Of a stretch of DNA of 13,122 bases, positions 6,711 through 13,122 are shown piece by piece. The position numbers and the translations under genes are program-made. The notes under the pieces were generated by a model. It saw only the letters and a list, made by a program, of their open reading frames with translations. It made no database searches and had not been told where the DNA came from. Each line of letters starts with the position of its first letter. The stretch's first letter is position 1. This DNA comes from CAYWMP01 sp964459445 (GTDB taxonomy: Bacteria > Desulfobacterota > DSM-4660 > Desulfatiglandales > HGW-15), in assembly GCA_964459445.1 (NCBI GenBank), contig CAYWMP010000166.1, positions 1-13,122 of the forward strand, given 5' to 3'.

Positions 6711-7949
6711 TTATGCGGCCACGGCGTTGAGTTCCTTTTCCTTTGGGAAAAGGGGAAGATACCGGTAGGAGGCCGAGAACAGCAAGATGCCGTATCCGAT
6801 CACCGCCATGGAAATGCCCCATTCCTGCCAGGTCGGCAGATAACTCCAGAATCTGGCAAAAGGCAGGACAGGTATAGCCAATGTGACCACAATAAAGACA
6901 AAACGATTCAAGACAACGCCCGTGCAATTCAACAGACAGGCAAAGATGAGCCAGCCCCTATGTTGTCTTGCCTGGGGTATAAGCAAGATAATGGCCGGGA
7001 TGATGCCGCATATGATGATCTCCATGATCAAAAGCCATATGCCGTAGGGCCCTTCCCTGTAAAAGTCAATCAACTTGAGGCCTGCACTCGGAACGATACC
7101 CCACATCCATGCCAGGGTGTCGATAATCTTAAGAACCATATACCCCGCCAGGAGCCATCCCGCGATTTTTGCCAGTGTTTGAATGGCCTTGTCCGGAACC
7201 AGTTTCTTTCCGGTAATGGCCTCCGTCAGTTTTGTACAGAGTATGGTAAAACAGGGCCCGGCCGAAATGGCCGAGAAGATAAAGAGGAAAAAGGTGGTCG
7301 GCCAGATATAGAATTCCCACCTGGCCGCAAAGGGTCTGGCCCACATCACGCCGAACATGCCGCCAAGGGAGCCCTGGTGGAAGAAGGACAGGAAGGTTCC
7401 TGTGGCCGCAAAGACCGCCATGATGTGATGGAGGTTATGCCCGAAGACGTGGAATTCCTTTATCTCATCCAGTTTCCGATTCTCGAGGATGAGCGGCACA
7501 TATTCAATGGCCAAAACACCCAGGTAGGCCGTGATGCAGAAGGACACCTCCACCAACATGGAGTGGACGTTGGCGTGCCAAAAAATAAACCAACCCCTAA
7601 GGGGCTGTCCGATATCGATTCCCAACATGGCCACGGCGCCTGAGTAGCAAATGAAGCCTATGACCACGGCCGCATTGATGATGTCCTTCAACTCCTTCTT
7701 TCCGATAATATAGGTCAAAAATCCCGTAAAGAAGGCGCCCGCACCGAGTGCAATGATCGCCAGATCGAATACGATCCAAACGGCGAAGGCAAAAACATCG
7801 CTCATATTGGTCTGGTTAAGACCCAATCCAAGGCAAAGAACGGCGGAAAGTCCTCCCCAGGCCAATAGACCCACCCATGGGAGGGTCCAGACAAAGAATC
7901 GCGGCGCCGAACACCTTTTTACACCTTCCGGTATTAATGCGGAATCCAT
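6711..7949 (-). CDS. qrcD: Menaquinone reductase integral membrane subunit QrcD (NrfD/PsrC family)
   Basis: QrcD is the quinone-binding membrane anchor of the Qrc complex. The 412-residue protein shows ten hydrophobic helices (about 24-42, 55-80, 90-112, 131-153, 172-192, 214-235, 262-282, 303-325, 333-356 and 376-395). Family motifs include GIDIGQPLRGW (110-120), corresponding to the NrfD-type DxGRPxRxW loop, and SFFHQGSLGGMFG (188-200), corresponding to the HybB/PsrC SxLHQSSLG motif. The start is backed by AGGAGG 8 nt upstream. It follows qrcC by 49 nt, a gap that contains a small hairpin. In studied Qrc, menaquinone is reduced at the periplasmic side of this subunit and turnover is reported to be electrogenic. 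An ActC/PsrC homologue is the only alternative, and the neighbours favour Qrc. Confidence 0.92.
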   Translation of the reverse strand: MDSALIPEGVKRCSAPRFFVWTLPWVGLLAWGGLSAVLCLGLGLNQTNMSDVFAFAVWIVFDLAIIALGAGAFFTGFLTYIIGKKELKDIINAAVVIGFICYSGAVAMLGIDIGQPLRGWFIFWHANVHSMLVEVSFCITAYLGVLAIEYVPLILENRKLDEIKEFHVFGHNLHHIMAVFAATGTFLSFFHQGSLGGMFGVMWARPFAARWEFYIWPTTFFLFIFSAISAGPCFTILCTKLTEAITGKKLVPDKAIQTLAKIAGWLLAGYMVLKIIDTLAWMWGIVPSAGLKLIDFYREGPYGIWLLIMEIIICGIIPAIILLIPQARQHRGWLIFACLLNCTGVVLNRFVFIVVTLAIPVLPFARFWSYLPTWQEWGISMAVIGYGILLFSASYRYLPLFPKEKELNAVAA

Positions 7950-7982
7950 TCAATAGTCCTCCTGAGAATCAGTGAAGCGTGT

Positions 7983-8000
7983 GAACCTTTTGAAAGGTTC
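7983..8000 (-). repeat. Small hairpin at the qrcC-qrcD junction
   Basis: GAACCTT and AAGGTTC form a perfect 7-bp stem with a 4-nt loop. One arm runs into the TGA stop codon of qrcC. No T-run follows, so it is not a standard terminator. It sits about 30 nt before the strong qrcD ribosome site and could affect mRNA processing or stability between the two cistrons. Confidence 0.5.
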
Positions 8001-8796
8001 AACCTGACACAGGGTTAACAGGCTTAAATTCCCCTGGACGGTAGTTGTCTGCCATCTTTCGCACCCAGTCCCTGGTGGAGAGATAGTATACCTTGGGTTC
8101 GGTTCCAAGGCGTTCTAAAAGCCTGAAGGCATTCGGGCTCTTGCTCAGCTTGGTTACCCGATGTCCCGGCTGATTGAGGTCTCCAAAGGTAATGGCCTGG
8201 GCCGGACAGATTTCCGTACAAGCCGTTTGATACTCATGCTCCAAGAGCTCTCTTCTCCCCTCGGCATAGGCCATGTTTTTGGCACTCATCAGTCGATGGT
8301 GACAGAAGGAGCATTTTTCAACAACCCCTCTCATTCGAGGAGACACCTCCGGTGAGAGGGCGCGATCCATCCCCTTTGAGAAAGGCGTAATCAAAGAAAA
8401 CCCGTCCCACCAGTTGAAATACCTGACCTGATAGGGACAGGCCGCCTGACAGTACCGGCAGCCGATGCAGCGGGTGTATATCTGACTGACGATTCCGGTG
8501 TGGTAATCCATCTTTGTGGCCGTCGGCGGGCACACGGAAGTACAGGGGGTGCGATGGTGGCAGTGCATGCAGGGTCTGGGAAAAAAGCTCACCTCTGTGT
8601 GGGGGAAGGGTTTACCATTGGTAACCTTGTAGACTTTCATCCAGGTGATACTGCGCTCTTTATCCGATTCATCCGGTCTTACATTGACATTATTTTCCGA
8701 AGCGCAAGCGATCATGCAGGTCCCGCATCCGGTACACTTGTCCAGATCGATGACCATCCCGTATTTATACTTCCCGTTTTCGTCTTGTTTCATCAT
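7999..8796 (-). CDS. qrcC: Menaquinone reductase iron-sulfur subunit QrcC
   Basis: This is a ferredoxin-like electron-transfer subunit of the PsrB/DmsB type, 265 residues, with no signal peptide. Sixteen cysteines fall into four cluster-binding sets: Cys21/24/27/31 (DKCTGCGTCMIAC), Cys76/79/85/89 (PCMHCHHRTPCTSVCP), Cys110/113/116/120 (RCIGCRYCQAACP) and the split set Cys162/165 with Cys193/197 (KCSFC; ACTEICP). These would hold four Fe-S clusters linking QrcA/QrcB to QrcD. It probably reaches the periplasm by riding with the Tat-exported QrcB (inference from family practice). The gene starts 17 nt after qrcB. Two consecutive ATGs (8796, 8793) are possible, and GGGG upstream is better spaced for the second. 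Confidence 0.92.
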   Translation of the reverse strand: MMKQDENGKYKYGMVIDLDKCTGCGTCMIACASENNVNVRPDESDKERSITWMKVYKVTNGKPFPHTEVSFFPRPCMHCHHRTPCTSVCPPTATKMDYHTGIVSQIYTRCIGCRYCQAACPYQVRYFNWWDGFSLITPFSKGMDRALSPEVSPRMRGVVEKCSFCHHRLMSAKNMAYAEGRRELLEHEYQTACTEICPAQAITFGDLNQPGHRVTKLSKSPNAFRLLERLGTEPKVYYLSTRDWVRKMADNYRPGEFKPVNPVSG

Positions 8797-8813
8797 CTAC
8801 CCCGTTTTGTCTT

Positions 8814-11291
8814 CTATGCCTTCGTGATCCTAACCCGGGTTTCCCACCAGACGGGCAGTCCACTCAATGGGTCCTCGCGGCTATCAATAATTTTGTTAGG
8901 GTTCGCCCCCTTGTCCTGTTGGAATGCGTCAAAGGCCGTGTGCCCCAGACCGAGAGGGAGAAAAACAATGCCCGGCATAGCCCCTTCAAAGAGATTCACC
9001 CGAACCCTTGCCTCCCCTTTCGGAGACGTTACGATGATTCGATCGCCCTCTTTCAAGCCATATTCCGCGGCGGTTTGGGGGTTTATTTCGGCAAAGGATT
9101 CGGCCTTCAGCAGTTGACTGTCGGTAAGGGTTTTATAAAGATAGGGCGGACTGGAGGTCCACCCACTGACCAGGTTGATCAGAGAATAGGGGATCATGCG
9201 CAGGGGAAATCGTTTGTCATCCACCTCTGAATTGGCCGGTTCGTAATGGGGCATCATGGCCTCGTCACCCTTGGCGCCAATCCCCATTTCGTCTAATGCC
9301 GATTCACCCGCGGCGAGTTCGATGCCCTTACTATAGAACTCGAACTTCCCGGTGGGCGTCTTAAACACCGTAGCCCATTTTCCGAAATCATGTGTGGGAC
9401 GATACCAGAATCCTTCGGATTTGATCTTCTTCCACATGTCATCAAAGGATTTGTATTTTGATTTCACGGCGCGACGCTGACCGAACCCCTTCCATACGGG
9501 CGGCGCATCTTCGTGGCTGGTGATACCGCCGTCGGCATAAAAGAGCCCCTTTGCCCGGTCTTTAAGGGCGGCCTCAAAGCTTTTCCAGGGAAAAATCGCT
9601 CCCACGAATTTGCTGATCTTCTTGGCAAGCCGGATGATCACATCTCCGCTGTTTTTTGTGTCATAGAGGGGGTAAAGCACGGGTTTTGTCAGCCCATACA
9701 AGGGATACTGGATACCTGTGGGCCAAACAATATCATCAACTTTTTCCAAATAGGTGTGGTCCGGCAGGATAAGGTCCGCCATCAAGGCCGTCTCATCTTT
9801 GTAAGGCGAGAAGCTCACGATATAGGGTATTTTCTGCAACGCCTTCATAAAGGCGCCGCCATCCGGCAGGTTGTGGGCTGGATTCGATGCGAAAACCAGG
9901 AGTGTGTCTACACCAGCCTCTCCAGCCTTGCCGACGGCCTTTGAGAAATTGGTAATGTTCGAAGTTGTGAAGGGGTAATTCGCGCTGCCGGCTCCGTCAA
10001 GGCGGGGTTTCTTGAGGCCCGCATTGGCAAAGGCATCCCTTTTTACTTCCGCCCAGGCGCTCAAGGGGAGCGGATCATGGACCAGGACTCCTCCGGGTTT
10101 GTTGATGTTGCCTGCCAGGGCATTCAGACTGTGAATGGCCATAAATTCAAAGAGGCTGCCGTTCATATAGCCTTTGCCCTTGCCGAAAAGGGCAAGGGGC
10201 TTGTCGGCTCTACCAAAAACATTTGCAAGGGATGTGATGAGGTTTGCGTCCAACCCTGTGATTTCGGCAACGTCCCTTGGAGAATATTTTTCAAGGACAA
10301 GAGACTTAAATCCTTTGCGGGATTTGCCGTCATCATCGGTCCAGTCTTCAAAGCCGAAACAATGGTCTTTGACAAAGGACTTGTCATAGAGCCCTTCCTT
10401 GATCATGACATGGGCCAGCCCCAGGGCCAGGGCGGTCTCGGTTCCGGGCAGTGGGGCGATCCACTCATCCGCCTTGGATGCCGTATTGGATGCCCGGGCT
10501 TCGACCTGTACAATTTTCACCCACTTGGTGGGAGGGCCGCTTCGCCAGAGTCTCCAGGCATTGATCATGCGGCCCGGAGCACCCCACCCTTCTATGAGAC
10601 CGCAGCCGAAACTGAGGACAAAGCCGGCATTTTCAAGATCATAGGCCATGGGACCTTGATTACCCTGCATAAGCCGATTCACCAGGGCATAGGTGTCTTC
10701 AACATTGGGAATTCTAAGATAATTGGGACTCCCAACGGCCTCTAAGAAACGCTGTATGAGGAGGGACATGGAAGATCTTGAAGGATTGCCGTCCACAGCG
10801 GCGAGGCTATCAGGTCTGCCTTCCTTTCGCAGACCCTTTATACGTTCGGATAGTTCATTGAGGGCTTCTCCCCAGGAGATACTGACATATTCTCCCGATC
10901 CTCTGGGCCCGACCCGCTTCATAGGACCGGTAAACCGTGCATTTTCATTGTAGAGAAGTTGCAGACCGCCCACGCCCAGCGGGCAGAGGCCCCCAGGATT
11001 GACGGGATAATCGGTGCGTCCTTCGATCTTTACCGGCCTATCGTCCACTTTGCGCACTTCAATACCGCATCCGCCGGGACACAATGTGCATACGGATTTT
11101 ACATGGTTAAATTCTCCTGTTTCCGGGACAGGCATCCAGGGCCAGTTCTGGGTCCAGATGGCGGAATCATCCATGAGCTTCCAGGGGAGCGGCGTTATAT
11201 GGATGCCGGCAGCGCCACCAATGATGAGCTTGATGAAATTCCTTCTATTAAAGGCAATGAGTTCAGGGAGGCTCTTTTTGTTTTCTTCCAT
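8814..11291 (-). CDS. qrcB: Menaquinone reductase molybdopterin-oxidoreductase-like subunit QrcB
   Basis: This 825-residue protein belongs to the molybdopterin oxidoreductase family. The start at 11291 is set by GAGGA in the 13-nt gap after qrcA; the open frame extends to 11375 but would overlap qrcA without a ribosome site. A Tat signal is present (RRNFIK, residues 16-21, then a GGAAG hydrophobic stretch), so the protein is exported folded. Cys68/71/75/103 (CTLCPGGC, then GGLCPLG) bind one 4Fe-4S cluster. Later family landmarks include LPGTETALALGLAHVMI (281-297) and a C-terminal MopB-like domain with GDRIIVTSPKGEARV. In the region where active enzymes place a Cys, Sec or Ser ligand to molybdenum (about 165-235) I see no clear candidate. 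This matches the characterised QrcB, reported to lack Mo, so it is probably an electron-transfer scaffold. Confidence 0.92.
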   Translation of the reverse strand: MEENKKSLPELIAFNRRNFIKLIIGGAAGIHITPLPWKLMDDSAIWTQNWPWMPVPETGEFNHVKSVCTLCPGGCGIEVRKVDDRPVKIEGRTDYPVNPGGLCPLGVGGLQLLYNENARFTGPMKRVGPRGSGEYVSISWGEALNELSERIKGLRKEGRPDSLAAVDGNPSRSSMSLLIQRFLEAVGSPNYLRIPNVEDTYALVNRLMQGNQGPMAYDLENAGFVLSFGCGLIEGWGAPGRMINAWRLWRSGPPTKWVKIVQVEARASNTASKADEWIAPLPGTETALALGLAHVMIKEGLYDKSFVKDHCFGFEDWTDDDGKSRKGFKSLVLEKYSPRDVAEITGLDANLITSLANVFGRADKPLALFGKGKGYMNGSLFEFMAIHSLNALAGNINKPGGVLVHDPLPLSAWAEVKRDAFANAGLKKPRLDGAGSANYPFTTSNITNFSKAVGKAGEAGVDTLLVFASNPAHNLPDGGAFMKALQKIPYIVSFSPYKDETALMADLILPDHTYLEKVDDIVWPTGIQYPLYGLTKPVLYPLYDTKNSGDVIIRLAKKISKFVGAIFPWKSFEAALKDRAKGLFYADGGITSHEDAPPVWKGFGQRRAVKSKYKSFDDMWKKIKSEGFWYRPTHDFGKWATVFKTPTGKFEFYSKGIELAAGESALDEMGIGAKGDEAMMPHYEPANSEVDDKRFPLRMIPYSLINLVSGWTSSPPYLYKTLTDSQLLKAESFAEINPQTAAEYGLKEGDRIIVTSPKGEARVRVNLFEGAMPGIVFLPLGLGHTAFDAFQQDKGANPNKIIDSREDPLSGLPVWWETRVRITKA

Positions 11292-11304
11292 ATCGGTTTT
11301 CCTC

Positions 11305-12027
11305 TTACTTGTGGCAGACAAAGCAGGCGTTGTTTTGTTCTTGACCTCTCTCGGTATGACATTCGGCGCAGTCATCCATTTTCATGCGATCCCAGGGATT
11401 AAACTTGAAGCCGGCGATGTTTGTTCCCCAGATATTTTTACTGTATCCGGTAATACGGTTTTTCTGGTAAAGAGGCAATTGTTCGCTTTGGCCATGGTCG
11501 CCATGACAGGTGCGGCAATCTTCTTTGCCCATTTTCACATGGGCAATATGGGAGAAGTACACGCAATCGGGCTGCCTATAGTAGGAGAGCCATTGGACTT
11601 CTTTTTCCTCGGCCACGTATTCCTTTAAGAATCGTTCCTCTTCAGGTTCTTCGCCCATAGGAGATTCGGGATCATCGTGGCACTCCGTGCAGGACTCCAG
11701 CTTTGGGATACCCACAAAGGAACCGTCATCACGGAACCCGTGGCAATAGAGGCAGCGTTCAAGTTCCGTTTCGCCTTCCACAATATCCTCAGTGGCGTGA
11801 ATTGCATGGCTGAAATTGACGGGTTGCGGCTGCTCGGAATAGAGAGCCACGGGGAAGAGGATCCATCCGATGAAGAGGGATGGGATCATTCCCCCGAGGA
11901 AGTAGACCAATCCACTGCGAAACGGTTGAGAAATGATCCAAGCATAATAGGACAAAACCGTGCCAATGAGAGATTGGATCCATTGGCCCATTTGGGCCTT
12001 TTCAGAAGCATTCGATCGATTTTCCAT
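11305..12027 (-). CDS. qrcA: Menaquinone reductase multiheme cytochrome c subunit QrcA
   Basis: QrcA is the electron-entry subunit, taking electrons from periplasmic type I cytochrome c3. The 240-residue protein has an uncleaved-looking membrane helix (about 38-63) followed by a periplasmic domain. Five CXXCH sites are visible: CLYCH (92-96), CTECH (113-117), CRTCH (171-175), CAECH (220-224) and CFVCH (235-239). Two FSHxxH segments (72-77 and 158-163) provide distal histidine ligands of the cytochrome c3/c7 type. The Desulfovibrio protein is described as hexaheme, so one site may be missing or non-canonical here. AAGGA lies 8 nt before the ATG. The gene is first in the operon, and qrcB follows after 13 nt. 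Confidence 0.9.
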   Translation of the reverse strand: MENRSNASEKAQMGQWIQSLIGTVLSYYAWIISQPFRSGLVYFLGGMIPSLFIGWILFPVALYSEQPQPVNFSHAIHATEDIVEGETELERCLYCHGFRDDGSFVGIPKLESCTECHDDPESPMGEEPEEERFLKEYVAEEKEVQWLSYYRQPDCVYFSHIAHVKMGKEDCRTCHGDHGQSEQLPLYQKNRITGYSKNIWGTNIAGFKFNPWDRMKMDDCAECHTERGQEQNNACFVCHK

Positions 12028-12089
12028 GGGATCAATCCTTGCTAGAAAGGTAATAAAAATAACTTGTTGATGGGACTAACGGTTCTGCG

Positions 12090-12118
12090 TATTTACTAAT
12101 TGACCCTTTTTTTGTCAA
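12090..12118 (-). promoter_or_regulatory. qrcA: Putative promoter of the qrc operon
   Basis: On the minus strand a perfect TTGACA (12113-12118) is followed after 17 nt by TAAATA (12090-12095), a weak -10 (three matches). The predicted transcription start is near 12083, leaving a leader of about 55 nt before the qrcA ATG. A TTGAC/GTCAA inverted repeat overlaps the -35 and spacer (12100-12118) and might be an operator. Confidence 0.5.
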
Positions 12119-12188
12119 GGAAAAAACCCCAACAAATAAGGAGAGAATGGGACGAATAGCAGGGAGTTAACGCCCTAGTTCAACCAAC

Positions 12189-12232
12189 GGCCCATTCCGA
12201 ATAATCCCTTTGGTGAAGAATAACAATGGGCC
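12189..12232. repeat. Perfect 8-bp inverted repeat (GGCCCATT / AATGGGCC), 28-nt spacing
   Basis: The arms at 12189-12196 and 12225-12232 are exact complements. The element lies about 70 bp upstream of the qrc -35 box and just past the putative rpsU terminator. It could be a regulator-binding site for qrc or part of the 3' structure of the rpsU transcript. The rest of the 12028-12315 interval shows no open frame with coding features. Confidence 0.45.
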
Positions 12233-12270
12233 AAAAAAGAAGGGGTTGGAAGAAACCGGACCCGCACCCC
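12233..12270 (-). terminator. Possible rpsU terminator
   Basis: On the minus strand GGGGT (12266-12270) pairs with ACCCC (12242-12246) across a 19-nt loop, followed by TTCTTTTTT (12233-12241). The short stem makes it a modest terminator. It lies about 45 nt past the rpsU stop, where one is expected. Confidence 0.4.
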
Positions 12271-12315
12271 GATCCTTATACAAAGCCCGGTTCCTTTGTG
12301 GCTTGAAAAGGTGGA

Positions 12316-12504
12316 TTAAGAGAACTTCCTCATTCTTTTGCGACGCCTCTTAGCGGCCTTGGCCTGTTTTTTCTTTTTCTGGACGCTCGGTTTATCATAG
12401 AAACGGCGTTCTTTGATCTCAGAAAAGAAACCTTCTTTTGTGAGTTTCTTTTTTAGATCTCTGATGGCTTTCTCTATTTGATTATCGTGAACAATGACTT
12501 TCAT
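12316..12504 (-). CDS. rpsU: Small ribosomal subunit protein S21
   Basis: S21 is a small basic protein of the 30S subunit near the anti-Shine-Dalgarno end of 16S rRNA, needed for efficient initiation. The 62-residue product is a full-length match to the family pattern. It has a short N-terminal strand (MKVIVHDNQ), a helix (EKAIRDLKKKLTKEG), the signature EIKERRFYDKPS (residues 29-40), and an Arg/Lys-rich tail of about 20 residues. GGAG lies 9 nt before the ATG. It stands alone, transcribed in the same direction as qrc but with a probable terminator and a separate qrc promoter between them. Confidence 0.96.
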   Translation of the reverse strand: MKVIVHDNQIEKAIRDLKKKLTKEGFFSEIKERRFYDKPSVQKKKKQAKAAKRRRKRMRKFS

Positions 12505-12540
12505 AATGAATTACTCCGTTATTCTAAAGATAAGATTTTT

Positions 12541-12627
12541 GCCACTAAGTCACTAAGCCACAAAGGTCCAAATTAAATAAAGATTTAAACTTCCTGTTCC
12601 GTCTTTGTGCCTTCGTGTCTTAGTGGC
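12541..12627. repeat. Large imperfect palindrome built from 8-nt units
   Basis: Arms of 25 nt at 12541-12565 and 12603-12627 match as reverse complements at 22 of 25 positions. They flank an A+T-rich centre of 37 nt. Each arm is itself three near-copies of an 8-nt unit (CCACTAAG, TCACTAAG, CCACAAAG in the left arm; CTTTGTGC, CTTCGTGT, CTTAGTGG in the right). From memory, similar 'CACTAAG...CACGAAGG...CACAAAG' intergenic elements are scattered in many deltaproteobacterial genomes; that cannot be checked here. It lies immediately upstream of rpsU and contains no gene. Confidence 0.75.
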
Positions 12628-12638
12628 TCAACCGTTAC

Positions 12639-12674
12639 AAAAAAAAAGCATCCCTCGAATGTCAAGAGATGCTT
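12639..12674 (-). terminator. Strong minus-strand intrinsic terminator
   Basis: On the minus strand AAGCATC pairs with GATGCTT, and a T-G wobble plus two more pairs extend the stem to about 10 bp with a 9-nt loop. It is followed by nine T residues overlapping the stem end (12639-12647). It must serve a transcript arriving from higher coordinates, i.e. the unassigned unit at 12675-13040. Confidence 0.75.
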
Positions 12675-13040
12675 CCCTAACCCAGGAATGAGATCATTCA
12701 ACAGCCTACACCATATTAGACTCCTATCTCTTCAGTGAGAAGGCGCAAATGTGCGGTTGATGTTCCTAAGGTCCGGAAGCACCAAAGGGGCTTCAATGAG
12801 GCGATTCTGTCCATAGATTCAGCCGTTGATTTCAGCCGACCCATGTCCATGACATCATTTCTAACCGTAGTCATCACCCCCTTCTCATCTATTTTAGCCT
12901 GATTCTGTGCTCCCTTTTTGCAAAGGCCCCATATTCTCTGTTTAAACACGCGACCCGGGAGCCGGGAAACCAATAGCCCCGCAATAATAAACGGGTTTAT
13001 CGGATCGATTTCCAAACAAAGCACCCTACATCAAATCATA
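12675..13040 (-). other. Unassigned transcription unit: candidate small RNA or small unknown gene
   Basis: This stretch lies between a possible -10 box (TATGAT, minus strand, 13035-13040; weak TGTAAG 17 nt upstream) and the strong terminator at 12639-12674. An open frame of 102 codons (GTG at 13024 to 12716) exists, with an inner ATG at 12874 preceded by GGGGG. The predicted protein has no domain I recognise and no strong ribosome site at the GTG. The sequence also holds short hairpins: CCCGG/CCGGG at about 12951-12963, CCTTT-GCAA-AAAGG at about 12916-12929, and GAATGA/TCATTC at 12686-12699. It could be a regulatory RNA of about 350-390 nt, a small protein gene or a decayed gene. It does not match tmRNA, RNase P RNA or tRNA features I can recall. 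Positions 13041-13122 show only A+T-rich sequence and no gene. Confidence 0.3.
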
Positions 13041-13122
13041 ATCCTTTGTCAATAGGGCTTACAAAAAACTCAGGGTGTTTTTGTTCTGTCCTATCTAAGA
13101 AATAATATCAAGTAGTTGAAGA

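Noticed and set aside
6705..7643. A 312-codon open frame on the plus strand
   Set aside because: It is fully antisense to qrcD, has low-complexity, His/Gly/Asp-rich composition and no domain. It is a shadow of the real NrfD-type gene.
10077..10745. A 222-codon plus-strand frame and several others antisense to qrcB and qrcC
   Set aside because: They overlap genes with clear domain evidence on the other strand and show no recognisable protein motif or ribosome site.
11292..11375. Longer QrcB start overlapping qrcA
   Set aside because: The Tat signal and GAGGA ribosome site place the start at 11291; the extra 28 residues encode no signal feature.
6390..12118. Alternative complex III (act) operon
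   Set aside because: The molybdopterin-like and Fe-S subunits are separate genes, and no ActD, ActE or ActF homologue is present, so Qrc fits better.
12675..13040. tmRNA, RNase P RNA or tRNA in the terminal region
   Set aside because: The length suits tmRNA or RNase P RNA, but none of the conserved end sequences, the tag-peptide frame, the GAGGAAAGTCC-type core or a T-loop pattern is present.
13047..13052. Perfect TTGACA on the minus strand as the -35 of the unassigned unit
   Set aside because: No acceptable -10 follows at 16-18 nt (only TGTAGG, GTAGGG or TAGGGT). The nearby TATGAT is too close to pair with it.

Overview
The window looks like chromosomal DNA from a sulfate-reducing deltaproteobacterium (Desulfobacterota). 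The main evidence is a separate-subunit Qrc-type (menaquinone reductase) operon. Qrc is known from sulfate reducers that feed electrons from periplasmic hydrogenases or formate dehydrogenases into the quinone pool. The type IV pilus genes and the coding style fit this assignment, but no rRNA or other phylogenetic marker apart from a 62-residue ribosomal protein S21 is present, so the genus cannot be named.

Layout. Positions 45-5601 (+ strand) form a pilus assembly operon. A strong sigma70-like promoter (TTGACA-N16-TATGAT) leads into a tiny XRE-type helix-turn-helix gene that starts at TTG, followed closely by pilM, pilN, pilO, pilP and pilQ. Several junctions overlap or abut: pilM/pilN share ATGA, and pilO/pilP overlap by 26 nt. 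The products are the cytoplasmic/inner-membrane alignment complex (PilM-N-O-P) and the outer-membrane secretin PilQ. The motors, platform protein and pilins lie elsewhere.

Positions 5612-6244 (- strand) hold a HAD-superfamily phosphatase gene, convergent with pilQ and separated from it by only 10 bp. It has its own -10 box near 6285.

Positions 6390-12118 (- strand) form the qrc operon, read right to left. A TTGACA promoter lies at about 12090-12118. It is followed by qrcA (five-CXXCH membrane cytochrome c), qrcB (Tat-exported molybdopterin-oxidoreductase homologue with no recognisable Mo ligand), qrcC (16-cysteine ferredoxin-like subunit), qrcD (ten-helix NrfD/PsrC-type quinone protein) and a 64-codon single-helix membrane protein that I do not recognise. 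A very long stem with a T-run closes the unit at 6390-6450. By analogy with the characterised Desulfovibrio complex, electrons would pass from periplasmic cytochrome c3 to the QrcA hemes, through the Fe-S clusters of QrcB/QrcC, to menaquinone at QrcD. The quinol would then feed Qmo/Dsr-type complexes encoded elsewhere.

Positions 12316-12504 (- strand) encode ribosomal protein S21 (rpsU). The 288 bases between rpsU and qrcA hold a likely rpsU terminator, a perfect 8-bp spaced inverted repeat and the qrc promoter. The last ~600 bases contain no convincing protein gene. They hold a long imperfect palindrome built from 8-nt units (12541-12627), a strong minus-strand terminator (12639-12674), and upstream of that terminator an unassigned stretch that could be a small RNA, a small unknown gene or a decayed gene.

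The most interesting items are the fifth small gene of the qrc operon, the regulator embedded at the head of the pil operon, the apparent reversal of lipidation signals between PilP and PilQ, and the unexplained terminator-bounded unit at 12639-13040. I saw no mobile element, CRISPR array or obviously new multi-gene system.
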